Source: Anaspis maculata
Taxonomy: Eukaryota; Arthropoda; Insecta; Coleoptera; Scraptiidae
Assembly: GCA_949128115.1 (NCBI GenBank)
Contig: OX421963.1
Location: 90,405,602 to 90,469,601 of the forward strand
Direction of reading: 5' to 3'
DNA: 64,000 bases
Shown: positions 46,794 to 57,423 of the stretch, in pieces
Layout: every line of letters starts with the position of its first letter
Position numbering within the stretch: the first letter of the stretch is position 1
Notes under the pieces: model-generated
The model's database searches: none
The model's input: the letters and a program-made list of their open reading frames with translations, nothing else
What the model was told of the DNA's origin: nothing
Program-made: the position numbers and the translations under genes

Positions 46794-49700
46794 TTGAATA
46801 ATGTTAATGGAGTGAATGGTTCAGGGAATGGATTTACTGTTATGTTTTGGAATTGTCAGGGATATTCACATTTTGTTAATAGTGGTTTTTGTAAAGGAAA
46901 TTCAGAATTTGATGTGTTGTGTGTATATGAAACTTGGATTACAAAACTACCTGTTTCAAATGTTGAAGAATATAGTATGTTTGTAGCGCTTGCCACACGG
47001 GAGAAATCCCTGGGGCGAGCCAGCGGTGGGCTAATTATGTTAGTAAAGAAAATATACACTGTTGACATTATTGAAAATACTAATCTGTATATGATTTCTA
47101 GAATAACTTGTGCGAATTTTAAATTTATTTTGATTTTAGTTTACTTCTCACCGGCCTATAATATCAATACCTGTTTGGACTTACTGCGTGAGTCATTAAA
47201 CCACGCACTAGCAGTCTCTGATACAAAAATGTTTATGATAATAGGCGATTTCAATGCTCGCATATCTACTTTGAATCAGATGGATTGGTTTGTTTGCCAG
47301 GGCTCCCTTCTAAATGACACCAGGACATCATTGGATCAAACTTTGAATTCAAGAGGCAGAGCTCTGACATCTTTCATGGAGGAATATGGTTTTTTCGTTT
47401 TAAATGGACGCTCCACCAGTGACAAACCTGCACAGTTCACGTACGTTAGTAGCTCAGGTAAATCGGTTATCGATCTGTGCTGGATAAATTATCCTTTTAT
47501 TTGTTACATATATGATGCGGGCCTTGTGTATGATAGCGATCTATTTTCTGATCATATTCCCTACTTTGTAAGTTTCATCATAGACAATGATTCAATGCCG
47601 ACCCGAAAATACTATGACAAAGATAAAATCGATCCTGTGAAAAAATTCTCGTGGAATGGGGATGCGTTATTGCCTTATCAACGGGGAATTGCATCTAGGT
47701 TCAACTCATTAACCGATTTTGATGGTATGGGCGTTTCAGCAATGCACGAGTTACTCATTGGTACAGTGAAGGACGTAGCCACAAGTTTAAATTTGTCTAA
47801 AACCATTATTGTGTCTCCCAATTATAATCAGCGCTATAATGAACCCTGGTTTGACTCAAATTGTAAGGAAGCAAAAAAAGAATTGAAGGCAGCGTTGAAA
47901 ATGTGTAAGAGGTCTTCGTTTGATGCTACTTCGGTTCAGAACTATCTGCAATGTCAAAAACATTACAAGAGCCTGATTCTGTCAAAAAAGAAAACTCATA
48001 TGAATGAAATAATTTCAGATCTCTCCAATACAAGACACCCCTCCCAGTTTTGGAGTCTTGTTCGCAAATTCAACGGTGGCTGTCTGAGGAGCAAGCAGAA
48101 TAAGATTGATATACTCACATGGCAGTGTTTTTTCGAAACACGTTATTCCGGCGCTGTCTCATATCCTGGATTCGATTTTGCTGACACGTTTGACTCGGAA
48201 TTGGATAGGGATTTTACCATGGAGGAGCTGTGCACAATTTTAGATTCTTTTCAAAAGGGTAAATCACCGGGTCTTGATGGCTTGAATTACGAGTTTTTTA
48301 AATTCTTGCCCCCGGAAGGTAAATCGTTTTTATTGAAACTATTCAACGACATTCTGTATACCGAAGAGCTACCTAACTCATGGTCCTCCATAAAAATGAT
48401 TTTGCTACATAAAAAAGGAGACTCTAATATTCCTGATAACTTTAGGGGCATAGCTCTTGTAAATAATATAGCAAAAGTGTTTACAAATTTGTTGTATCAG
48501 AGAGTAATGGACTGGGCTGAGAATTTTGAGAGAATAAGTGAATATCAATCAGGTTTTCGTAGGGGCCGTGGCTGTGTTGATAATATTTTTATTCTTAATG
48601 CTGTAATTGGAAGCCACCTGAGACTTCCGAAAAGAAAGATTTATTGTGCGTTTGTGGATTTTAAAAGTGCCTTCGACAGCATCAATCACTCTATCTTGTG
48701 GTACAAGTTACATACGCTGGGTCTCTCTACTAAACTAATTCGAGTTATCAGGAATTTCTACAGCGCAGCCAATATAGTCGTTGATGTCGACAACAAAAAG
48801 TCAAGCAAGATAAAGGTTTCTAAAGGGGTCTTACAGGGGGAGGTTCTTTCTCCATTATTATTCTCTCTGTTTCTCTCGGATTTTCACGACCACCTGTCAA
48901 AGAACGGTATAGAGGGCGTTAGCATTGATGGAGTCACAAATATAGCCGCACTTTTTTACGCTGACGACTTGGTGCTGTTCGCGGACAGTCAGCCTAAACT
49001 GCAAAGAGCGCTTGATGCTCTAGAATCATATTGCAAAGCTAATCAGATTGAGGTTAATGAGAAAAAGACTAAAGTTCTAATTTTCAGGCGAGGTGGCCGT
49101 ATTCCAGCAAACACGGAATTTGTATACAAGTCTCAGAAACTGGAAATTGTGAACGAGTACATATATCTGGGAATCCCCTTTTGCTCTTCGGGTCTTTTCA
49201 AGAGATGTTCTGCAAATATGGTTACCAAGGCCAATATTGCCATACCTAATATCATCTCAATTATCACTAAATCCAAGATTCAGTCTCAAGATGCCATATT
49301 CCGCCTTTACGAATCAATGATTCTGAGTGTCCTGCTTTACTCTTCGGAAATTTGGGCATTGAACTATCCAGATGCAATTGAAACTACTCAAGTGAAGTTT
49401 TTCAAATATTTATATTTTTTGAACAGTAGTACGCCGGGATACATAATTCGAGCAGAATTTCTTTTGAAAAGGGTAATTGTGAATGCTGTATCCAGAGCGT
49501 TGGGGTGGATTTGTAAGTTGCTATCATTGCCCACAAGTAGACTGACAAGAAAATGTTACGATAGGTTATTTGCCCTAAGCAATGGTGACAATAAGGATAA
49601 TATAAAATTTAACTGGGTGTCCCAAATAAAAAAATATTTTCTGTACATAAATCAAGTGAATCTTTGGGAAACACAAAATCTAAACCTATTTAAAGAAAAC

Positions 49701-50180
49701 AAAAATTTAATTCTGGGGCAGCTGACCGACTATTTTTTCCAGGGCGATCATTCCCGATTGTTGAGTTCCACATATAATCCTTTTTACCGTCACATTTACA
49801 GGAGCCAAATGGCACTGTTGGAGATGCAGGTTCCACTTTGGAAAATGCGAATCATCCACCAAGCTCGCACATCCAATAGCAGAGTAATAACTTTCTTCGC
49901 GGACGGCAACTGTTATGCGATTGACCCCACGGAACTGTGCAGTATTTGTAACTCGCAGGAGGAGGAGACACTTGCTCACATTCTCTTTATTTGTCCAATT
50001 TACTCTCATCTTCGACGCTTTTATTTGAATAAATATCTGATTTTTGCATCAATAAATCCACCATATTTCTCTGTTGAGTTTTTACTGAATGTCACTAACA
50101 CACATCAATTTTCTGATCTGGTTTTATTTTTAGAGGAGTCCTACGCCTGCGCGCTTTTAGCAGAAACGAATAATGTCTGA
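46794..50180 (+). CDS. LINE ORF2: APE endonuclease and reverse transcriptase
   Basis: About 1128 residues counted from a TTG at 46794. Endonuclease: MFWNCQGY (Asn ~20), VYETW (Glu ~46), IIGDFNA (~150), SVIDLCW (~226) and SDHIP (~252) retain the catalytic set. RT: HKKGDSNIPDNFRGIAL, GFRRGRGCVDN, FVDFKSAFDSINH, GVLQGEVLSPLLF and FYADDLVLF (YADD ~722-725) are all intact. C-terminal CSIC-x8-H-x4-C at ~1048 resembles the family's terminal zinc motif. It nicks the target and primes cDNA synthesis there. The frame is open back to 46737 but has no ATG until residue 17 (46842), immediately before the catalytic Asn, so translation probably depends on ORF1 (reinitiation, or a -1 shift in the ~55-base overlap). 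Confidence 0.9.
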   Translation: MNNVNGVNGSGNGFTVMFWNCQGYSHFVNSGFCKGNSEFDVLCVYETWITKLPVSNVEEYSMFVALATREKSLGRASGGLIMLVKKIYTVDIIENTNLYMISRITCANFKFILILVYFSPAYNINTCLDLLRESLNHALAVSDTKMFMIIGDFNARISTLNQMDWFVCQGSLLNDTRTSLDQTLNSRGRALTSFMEEYGFFVLNGRSTSDKPAQFTYVSSSGKSVIDLCWINYPFICYIYDAGLVYDSDLFSDHIPYFVSFIIDNDSMPTRKYYDKDKIDPVKKFSWNGDALLPYQRGIASRFNSLTDFDGMGVSAMHELLIGTVKDVATSLNLSKTIIVSPNYNQRYNEPWFDSNCKEAKKELKAALKMCKRSSFDATSVQNYLQCQKHYKSLILSKKKTHMNEIISDLSNTRHPSQFWSLVRKFNGGCLRSKQNKIDILTWQCFFETRYSGAVSYPGFDFADTFDSELDRDFTMEELCTILDSFQKGKSPGLDGLNYEFFKFLPPEGKSFLLKLFNDILYTEELPNSWSSIKMILLHKKGDSNIPDNFRGIALVNNIAKVFTNLLYQRVMDWAENFERISEYQSGFRRGRGCVDNIFILNAVIGSHLRLPKRKIYCAFVDFKSAFDSINHSILWYKLHTLGLSTKLIRVIRNFYSAANIVVDVDNKKSSKIKVSKGVLQGEVLSPLLFSLFLSDFHDHLSKNGIEGVSIDGVTNIAALFYADDLVLFADSQPKLQRALDALESYCKANQIEVNEKKTKVLIFRRGGRIPANTEFVYKSQKLEIVNEYIYLGIPFCSSGLFKRCSANMVTKANIAIPNIISIITKSKIQSQDAIFRLYESMILSVLLYSSEIWALNYPDAIETTQVKFFKYLYFLNSSTPGYIIRAEFLLKRVIVNAVSRALGWICKLLSLPTSRLTRKCYDRLFALSNGDNKDNIKFNWVSQIKKYFLYINQVNLWETQNLNLFKENKNLILGQLTDYFFQGDHSRLLSSTYNPFYRHIYRSQMALLEMQVPLWKMRIIHQARTSNSRVITFFADGNCYAIDPTELCSICNSQEEETLAHILFICPIYSHLRRFYLNKYLIFASINPPYFSVEFLLNVTNTHQFSDLVLFLEESYACALLAETNNV

Positions 50181-50307
50181 TTTCTTTTTCTTTTTATTGT
50201 ATTTGCACACTGTTTTTCTTTTCTTGTATATCTTGTTTTATTTGTTACTCTAGTTAAGTATTGCTATGAGAATGTAATTCTGTGAAAGCAATAAAGATAA
50301 TAATAAT

Positions 50308-50324
50308 AATTCATAGAAATCCAA
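50308..50324 (+). repeat. 17-bp target-site duplication, right
   Basis: AATTCATAGAAATCCAA, identical to 45879-45895, directly after the (TAA)n tail. Confidence 0.85.
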
Positions 50325-51082
50325 AACAAATCTTCAGAAATCCTACAGAAAATTTTAAAAGTCCCTATAGATTCTCAGTCGTCCCATAGAAATCTTTGAA
50401 AATTCCCACGAACCTTGTAGAATCCTTCAGGAATCCCCAAAGTGAATGTAATAATGAATAAAAAAATATTTCAAAAATCCCTAAAAATCTTGAATCCTTG
50501 GAAATCCCTTTAAACCCCGTGAAAGATCTTTAGAAAACTCAAAAATCTTGTAGAAATCCCCAGAAACTCTAAACAAATCTTGAGGAATCTTTCGATTTTC
50601 TGTAGTAATCTTCAGAAATCCCAAGCAATTTCTACAGGAATCCTCAAAAATCTCGTAAACACCTTCGGAAATTATGTAGAAATCTTAAGAAATGCCTAGA
50701 AATTCCTGAAAAATCTCATAGAATTCTTTAGAAATCCCTGGAATTTCATACAAATCTTTACAAACTTCTAGAAATCCAGTAGAAACCTTGAAAAACCCAT
50801 AGAATATTTTGAGAATCCTCAACATTATTTGAAAACTCCTACGAAATCTCGTTGACATTTTTGGAAATCCCAGGAAATCCCGCAGAAATTCAGAAAAGTT
50901 CATACGTTCCTAACAATCTCAAGGAATCCCTCCTAAATCTTTTGGGAACATCTTGGAAAATCCAGTAGAAATCTGAAAAAATCAATAGAAATTTACAAAC
51001 ATACCAAGCAATTTTTAGAAACCTCATACGAATCAACAGGAATCCCTAGAGATCCCGTAGAAATCTTCAATAGTCCCTAGAA
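50325..51082. repeat. AGAAATC minisatellite, block 3
   Basis: Continuation of the array cut by the LINE; ends at the solo LTR duplication. Confidence 0.8.
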
Positions 51083-51086
51083 ATAT

Positions 51087-51602
51087 TGTTACGTACTTCG
51101 CGTACGGGTTCGAATATAATTGAGACAATCGTTTTGAAACACACTGTTAATTACTGCGTACTACAATAAATACACGCCAACAACTGTCTACTTGGGAATA
51201 TCGCAGGTATTTCGCTTTCATCTGCTCGCTACCACTTCGCATTCCAATTCAATACTGCTCGTGAGCTGGCGGTTAATGCCCTATATAAGCCTCCGATTAG
51301 TGTTCCCGAACTTTCCATCATCTTCCAGCAAACTTGACAGTGACCCGGCATACGATTTTCTAGGCGACTCCCGAACAATGCCACACACCTCGCGCATAAT
51401 AATTCTGCCGTGCTTTAGAGCCGGCGCCGCCACCAAATAGACAGATACGTCTTGATCAGGCGTTTAAGTCTCCATGCATTTCAATGACACCTCGCACACT
51501 CTAGAAATGTCCAGAGCTCCACGCATTTGTACACTGCGGCCGTGGAAGAGTCTAGAAATAACGCGTGTTTACCAGAATGCACGGGAATCGTCGCTCGTAG
51601 CA
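51087..51602 (+). mobile_element. Solo LTR of a gypsy-type element
   Basis: Starts TGTTACGTACTTCGCG and ends CGCTCGTAGCA, 516 bases. ATAT duplications at 51083-51086 and 51603-51606. CTATATAAGCC near the middle is a promoter-like TATA. Clearly related to the LTR at 43391-43901, inserted in the opposite orientation. Confidence 0.85.
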
Positions 51603-51609
51603 ATATAAT

Positions 51610-52400
51610 ATTGAAAACTTTTCAAAGTTTTGTAGAAATATTCAAAAATCTGTGATGAACCGTGAAAATCTTTAGAAATTCCGAAGTATCTTGTAGAAAT
51701 TTTTAGAACTCCCTGAAATTTCCTGAAATTTCTAGAAATCTCGTAGAAATTTCGAGAGACCTCTGGAAGTCTTCAAAAAATCCATATATATCTTGAAAAC
51801 CCTAGCAATTTCATACAAATCGTCATTCCGTCCGTAGAAATCCTAAACACAACAGAGATTACATACACGTCTTCAATCTCAGAACTTCCTACACATTTTC
51901 AGAAATCCATGAAAATCCCTAGTAACCATGTAAAAATCTTTGGAAATCCCTAGAAATCTTGTAGAAATCTTCAGAAGTTCCTACAAATTCCGTAGAAAAA
52001 TTCAGCAATTCAAAAAGTCTTGTGAGAATCTTCAGGAATCCCTAGAAATGTAATACAAATCTTTATGAATTCCTAGAAATCTTGTAGGAATAATTGAGAT
52101 ATCCATAGAATTTTTTGGGAATCCTCAATATTATTTGGAAACTCGTGAGGATCTCGTAGATATTTTGGGAAATCCCTGGAAATCGCATAGAAATTTACAA
52201 AAATTCATGGAAATTCTTGGAAATCATTGGAAATTTTCAAAATCCCGTACGAATCGTTGAAAATTCCTAGATATCCCGTATAGATCCTAAAAAAGTCCTT
52301 AGAAGTTCAATGGAAATCTCGTAGTAAAATCTAGAAATTCCATAAACATCCCCAGATATTTTTTAGAATTTTTAGAACTGCTTAGAAATTCTCGAAAATC
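51610..52400. repeat. AGAAATC minisatellite, block 4
   Basis: Last block of the array; ends near a TATTATTATTCTCTTTCTCTC tract region. Confidence 0.8.
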
Positions 52401-52489
52401 CTTGAGTATTATTATTCTCTTTCTCTCTCATCTCTTGAATCATCTCATGAATATCTCTCATAGGAGCCTTTTCGTAAGAAACCGTAGAA

Positions 52490-53480
52490 CTAACTATTAG
52501 GTGATCCTTGAAATCTTCTTCGGGAGCTTCCACGCCTTCTGTTTTTCCATTCGATACAAAGCTTCCGTGGTGTCACATTCTGTTATGGCATGCCAGAAGA
52601 GGACGAACTCGTTCATTTCATCAGGACTTCTTCTGATGGATCTCCTGGATGTTGAACACTCGTCCACTTGAAGTGCCCGTGGCTGGACCCAGCATTAGGA
52701 TTGAGGTGTCATCTCTAGCACGGGCGACTAGCATGGCAAAGATGTCCGTGTTCTGGCCAATAACGGAAACCCGCAATCCTGACACATCCATGCCGAGAGC
52801 TGTTCTGACGATCAGGTAGTCCGCATCTGCTGCAGCTCGAATGACAGTGACTCCAGCATTTCGAAAATAACCTGGAAGTAGACTGGTGAGACGCGTTTCA
52901 TTCCGTCTGTGGCTCAAGAAGTCTGACTGGTAAAAACAGAGGTGTTTTTATCGAAGACTGCTTGTACGGGTGCCCGCTTCGAAGCACGACGTTGTTGTTC
53001 TTGAGTCTCAGTTGAATTCTGTTCATGCTCCATCGAACACCACAGTAACAGACGATCCAAATCGTTTCTGAACAAACCTGACGTATGCCAGGGCTATTTG
53101 TCCAAAAGCGACCACCGTCGACTACGCTGCAACGAGTCCCACTGTCACCAAGTTCTCCAGGTGTAGTACTTGGAAATAATTTTTGAAGAACTGAATTTGC
53201 AGTCTTCCGCATTCGAAGAGAGCAAGTGGCCTTGTAGAGAGTTCGAAACCGAGATACTCTTTCAAGTCTTCCTCAGATTTACTATCCGCATGAAAAGATC
53301 CCAGAACAATTGTCCAGTCGGAGTCTTGATGGCTGCCTCACCTGCAGCTTTGGCTGTGTCGCAGTTAGAGATGAAGTCGCCGGCAATCCCAGAAGCCAGA
53401 GAGCGAGGACGATCTGCTCTGTAGACCATGGAGAGTGGTCTTGCAGCCAGACTTTGAAAGTGTTGACGTCGCGTGCATCG
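52490..53480 (-). pseudogene. Transposon-associated FEN1-like protein, C-terminal half, broken
   Basis: Reading from 53480 on the minus strand, with frame changes: FWDLFMRIVN, ELSTRPLALFECGRMRKTAN, SVVDGGRFLD, KRFGSSVTVVFDGYEHE, then (52917-52621) AGVTVIRAAADADYLIVRTA and VSVIGQNTDIFAMLVARA, and beyond it FVLFWHAITECDTTEALYRM. The VVFDGY, D.D-rich and HAxTxCDTT-like motifs belong to a large family that I recall as recurrent in invertebrate genomes, with a PIN/FEN1-like nuclease fold. At least three frameshifts make it non-functional. The piece at 4493-5522 appears to be the N-terminal half of the same family. No inverted repeats were found around this copy. Confidence 0.55.
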
Positions 53481-53484
53481 CACT

Positions 53485-53960
53485 TTCGACGAAATTCCTT
53501 TAGTTCAACGTGCTGCTCTTAGGATCCTTTTCTCACCTCACTCGTTTTTTGCCAAAGAATCACGGCTAATTCCATGGGATTTCAAGCGGGTGACCTGGTC
53601 TGGCTGTACAACCCTCAACGCAAGAAATGGAGGTCTCCGAAGTTACATCCTGGGAAGGACCGTACACGGTAGTCAAGAGGATTAATGACGTCCTGTGCAG
53701 AATCCAGCGAGCCCCGAGAGCCAAGATGGAAGTTAGCCACCTTGATCGTCTCGCACGTTCCTCGGGGAGTAACAATAAGCCTATTTGGGATGGACAGGCT
53801 TAAGAGGGGGGCAGTGTTACGAGTGGCGACTCTCTCGTGCATCGAGAGCACACGTGATCCATTTAGACCGTCCGATCGCAGTGTTACGAGTTGCGAAGCT
53901 CCAGTGCATTCGAGAACATACGATACAAACATACAACAAATCGAAATTACCTTCAAGGGC
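53485..53960 (+). pseudogene. Gypsy pol C-terminus and start of 3' LTR
   Basis: The plus strand reads GFQAGDLVWLYNPQRKKWRS, then in another frame EGPYTVVKRINDVLCRIQRA, KMEVSHLDRLA and a stop near 53802. This is the chromodomain-like GPY/F end of a gypsy integrase. Next come a purine run AGAGGGGGGCAG and TGTTACGAG, the expected start of a 3' LTR. One frameshift near 53640 breaks it. The LTR start resembles, but does not equal, the two solo LTRs. Confidence 0.7.
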
Positions 53961-54191
53961 GTTGTAGGGAGGATGCTACAGTGAAAGGTCCCGCGACAGA
54001 CATTGAGACTTTTTATTTTTTTGAATTTTTCTATAATTTTTAATCTCAAATTGTTTGGTATTTTATTTTACTTTGTGTTGCAGTTTTTGTTTAAAAATCT
54101 CGTCTCGGTTTTTTGCTCGATTTCATGTTCAAACTCCTGTTCAGTTTTCTTGTCAAATCTTTATTTCAGCTCTCACGAGTGGAGGTTATCG

Positions 54192-54442
54192 TTATCGTTG
54201 TCTCGGGTGATCTTTTGCAGCGTGCTCCAAATTGATGACTTGTCCGCCGAATCTCGGATGTTGGTTGGCCATGTGATTCCGGGCGACGAACTTCTGGTGC
54301 GCCTTGTACCAGCAACCGGGGAAGGAGCAAGCGAAAACCGGTGACTTCTGGCAATAGTGATTTTTGTGCCGACTCAATGCGCTCGCAGATTGGTACGATC
54401 TTCCACAAACCGGGCAGCTGAAGCGTCGGGCATCGTAGTAAG
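54192..54442 (-). CDS. lola: lola-type alternative terminal exon, zinc-finger pair (54.2 kb)
   Basis: Acceptor AATTCCAG|CT at 54443-54444, phase 1; 83 residues (counting the split first codon) to TAA at 54192-54194. Finger 1 CPVCGRSYQSASALSR H KNHY C. Linker QKSPVFA. Finger 2 is C-x4-C (CSFPGC) with WYKAHQKFVARN H MANQ H, a two-residue wider Cys spacing than all other exons here. The C-terminal tail is longer (PRFGGQVINLEHAAKDHPRQR). Codon third positions are GC-rich. Longer open frames on both strands are shadows. A decayed sister lies about 500 bases upstream at 54.9-55.1 kb. Confidence 0.88.
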
Positions 54443-54924
54443 CTGGAATTACAATTGAATTGGTATGTGGTGGTGAAAGGGAGCATGTTCAACGGTCCTT
54501 ATTGTCGTCTGCAACGCCTGGCTCCGAAAATCAACGGCACTTCCTGCCTGAGCATAACTCAACCACCACCTTGTCAGCGCATCAAATTAGAATGTGACTT
54601 TTGATTGTTGTTTCAACCTTTGTTCAAATTCAAGTTCAAGTTCCGGTTCAAATTTTAGCTCAAATTTTGATTCACTTTTTTGCTCAAACCGATTAGTCAC
54701 TTAGTTTTACTGGAATAAAACTTTTGATCTAAGTAAAAAATTTTGGTCAAATTTAAATTCTGGTTCAAATACGAGTAGTTGTTTAAATTTCTCTTTAAAT
54801 TATTAAAGAATGTGTTTGAATTTGTGTTGACGAGATTTTATTTTATTTTTCGCTAAATGTCTTGTTCAAACTTCCGTTCAATTTGTTCTATCAAATCTTT
54901 TTTCCAACTTCTACAAACAAAGGT

Positions 54925-55146
54925 AATCGTTAGCCCAGAAGATGCCCTCAAGCAAATGAACGACTTGTCCGCCAAATCTCGGCGGAGACTTTCGCTGCAA
55001 TGCCTTGTGAGTGCATCCAGAGTAGAAAGAGGCGAAGGTCGATTCCTTCTGGCATTCGTACTTTTGGTGCCGCTTCTATGAACGCTTCACTTTATACGCC
55101 TTGCCGCAAATCATGCAGTCGACGGAAGGCCGGTTGTCGTCGGAAA
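54925..55146 (-). pseudogene. Decayed sister of the 54.2-kb lola-type exon
   Basis: Acceptor AATTCCAG|TT at 55147-55148, phase 1 and alignable with the 54.2-kb exon. Finger 1 keeps CMICGKAYKVK, then an in-frame TAG (55078-55076), then RHQKYEC. In finger 2 the first Cys is lost (FASF in place of FACSF) and both His positions are gone. The tail PRFGGQVVHLLEG still matches PRFGGQVINLEHA of the sister. Stop and lost ligands make it a pseudo-exon. Confidence 0.75.
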
Positions 55147-55199
55147 CTGGAATTGAAACTGAATTAGAACAAAGCGGTCAAAGTGAACGTATCCATGAA

Positions 55200-57170
55200 C
55201 GTATCCAAAGGCTCTGGTTGTCGCTAATTACAACTCCTGTGGCCGGTAATACAGATTAACGGAATAATAAGTGACCTGATGGCGAATTCTGCCACCAAGT
55301 CCAGGATATTGGCAATTAAAAATTGTGGAGTTCGAAGATGTTGCATAGGTTGATGAAATTTAATTTTTAATCATACAACAACCCGTCAAGAGTTAACGGC
55401 TTGCTCATCTGCCAATTCATTTTGAATAGAGGCCTACAATCAAAAGTCGATTCGGAACCACGAGTAAATAGCAACAGACATCACTAGGAAGGAAGTAATT
55501 ATTTATCACATGCTCTCATGTTGTGCTGCGTCTAGCTTACAATAAGGAATTAGTTGATTCAATTTACATTAGGTTTCTGAAAGACTGAAATACATCCTAA
55601 TTACCTGCGAAAACCCCACGCTTAATTAAATTCACGCTTGAGGTAGTTCCCGTTTTCGTATTCCTACTCAATTGAAGGAGAGACCTAGATGAGTAAGTTT
55701 CATAACACACTTGCGTTTTGACTACTTGCATGAATAATTAATACTTCGTTGATCTGAATCAATTCCTTTTTTCTCTAGCCCATATTCATTTGTACGAAGA
55801 GAGATATCGATCATTTAGTTGTACTTAGAGAAACATCGATCTCGCTACTCAAAGAGATCATTACGCAATGAGTATGGTCTTGGTATTTCGAAAGTATAGT
55901 CATTACTTTATTTATTGATCAAATAATTTACATAAAAGTTTAGTGTTTTCGTTTGATCAATTTACATCCAGCTGGTGCTGCAATTTCAACTTACAGCCTT
56001 ACATATTTTGAGATTACGCGTTCAATCGAGAAGAAAAAGCAATTCTTGCAACATTTTGACTGGAGGCTTAGTTTTCGAGATATTTGCATTTGAATTCTTG
56101 AAAAACATGTAGAATACACCTTTTTTTTTCAACGCCATTTTCTAGAGAATACAAATCATTATCCCAAAAGATTCATGATTTCTCCACTGAAATACTTGGA
56201 TTTATTAGGCGTTTTTAATTAAGACGCCAATATTTCAGATGAAAACAAAAGTTTCCAGGAAATTAAATTTTTATTCTCTTGCCGGTACTGCCGAAGTACT
56301 GCAGAATTTACTCCGCCAATTAAATATCTCCTTTCCCGCCAAATGCTGATAACCAAAGTTATAACCGCAGCATTTTAGCGAGAAATGTCAGATGTCAAAA
56401 AAAAATGACAGTATATGTCAATCTAATGTCAACCGCCAATAACCAGCCGGTTACAAAGAGTAATTCGCCCAAAAAAGACTAATATAGCCCGTAATACTAA
56501 TTTATTCAGTTGAATTTAACTCCCTTTTATGATTTTAAGCTGGCCATCACAGTACTTTGTAAAAATTATCGACTTCGCATGGTAGGTAACAGACGAGCGT
56601 CACTCATATCGTGCTTCACGTGGCGTAAATCACCAAACAGACTTTCTTACGTACGGGGCTTCGTCACCACTTTTCGGTTTTAAATAATAAGTATATGAGA
56701 GACATCCACCTGTAGTGTAGCTAAGAATAGTTATTTACATAATAAGGCAGGAAAGTGAATCATTGCAGGGCCAGTAAGCATATTCAAGGACGAGCGTAAG
56801 CGGGGCCTGGAAGCCTTCGTGCCCTGTAAAGACACTTTCCTGGCGTATTATGTATAACGTTTTACCCGAAACTACCTCAATAAACCACAAAGAAAGAAAT
56901 TGGTACCAGAATTCTGAAATGTCATTCTCTCTTTCACCAAGTTTTGTGGGAAGACTGCCTTTTATTTTATTTTCTTGTTGTACAAGTTGAAATTTTTTCA
57001 CAGAAATGGGAACATGTTGAACTGACCGGATTTCGCAAAACCGCGACGCCTCTATACAGTGCGGGGCAAAGTTATGGAACAAAGTCATTGAAAAATTCGA
57101 CTTTCTTTTCCAAAAAATCTGTTGGATTTGTGTCATCGACACAAGCTAACACAAGCTGACACAAACCGAC
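55200..57170. other. Intron DNA, no gene recognised
   Basis: AT-rich. 55990-56310 faintly resembles the interior of the mariner-like MITE family (GCAACATTTTGACTGGAGGC). An open frame at 57142-56735 minus (135 codons) has no motif I recognise. GGGGCCTGGAAGCC near 56800 looks MITE-like. A run of CACAAGCTRACACAA units lies at 57138-57180. Confidence 0.35.
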
Positions 57171-57423
57171 ACAAATGTTTTAAATGGAAAGCGCCCATTA
57201 TGGAGAAAGGTGTGTTCTTCGATTCTCCTTAAAAGGCTAATTTCGATAGCGTAACGCTGCCACCACCGCAAAAATCTGTTTTACTCCTGTTTCTCGGGCC
57301 AGAAGAAGGGTTGGAAAACCGAGGGCACACGGGGGTATTTTGTGGTGGACGTGCTCTGTGGATTTCTTTAAATGGAGGCGTAAAAAAAGGCAAGTCCGCG
57401 TCCAAGCAGCCATATAGCAGATA

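Larger units (their letters stand above)
45896..50307 (+). mobile_element. Full-length non-LTR retrotransposon (LINE), apparently intact
   Basis: 4.4 kb between perfect 17-bp duplications. About 70 bases of 5' untranslated sequence, two uninterrupted ORFs, a ~130-base 3' untranslated region with AATAAA at 50290-50295, and a (TAA)n tail. No stop or frameshift breaks either ORF and the catalytic motifs are kept, so it may be recent and still mobile. The order (RNA-binding ORF1, APE endonuclease then RT, no RNase H seen) suits jockey/I-group relatives; the clade is not assigned. Confidence 0.9.

Noticed and set aside
56735..57142. 135-codon minus frame.
   Set aside because: No recognisable domain and no splice evidence; left unannotated as a gene.
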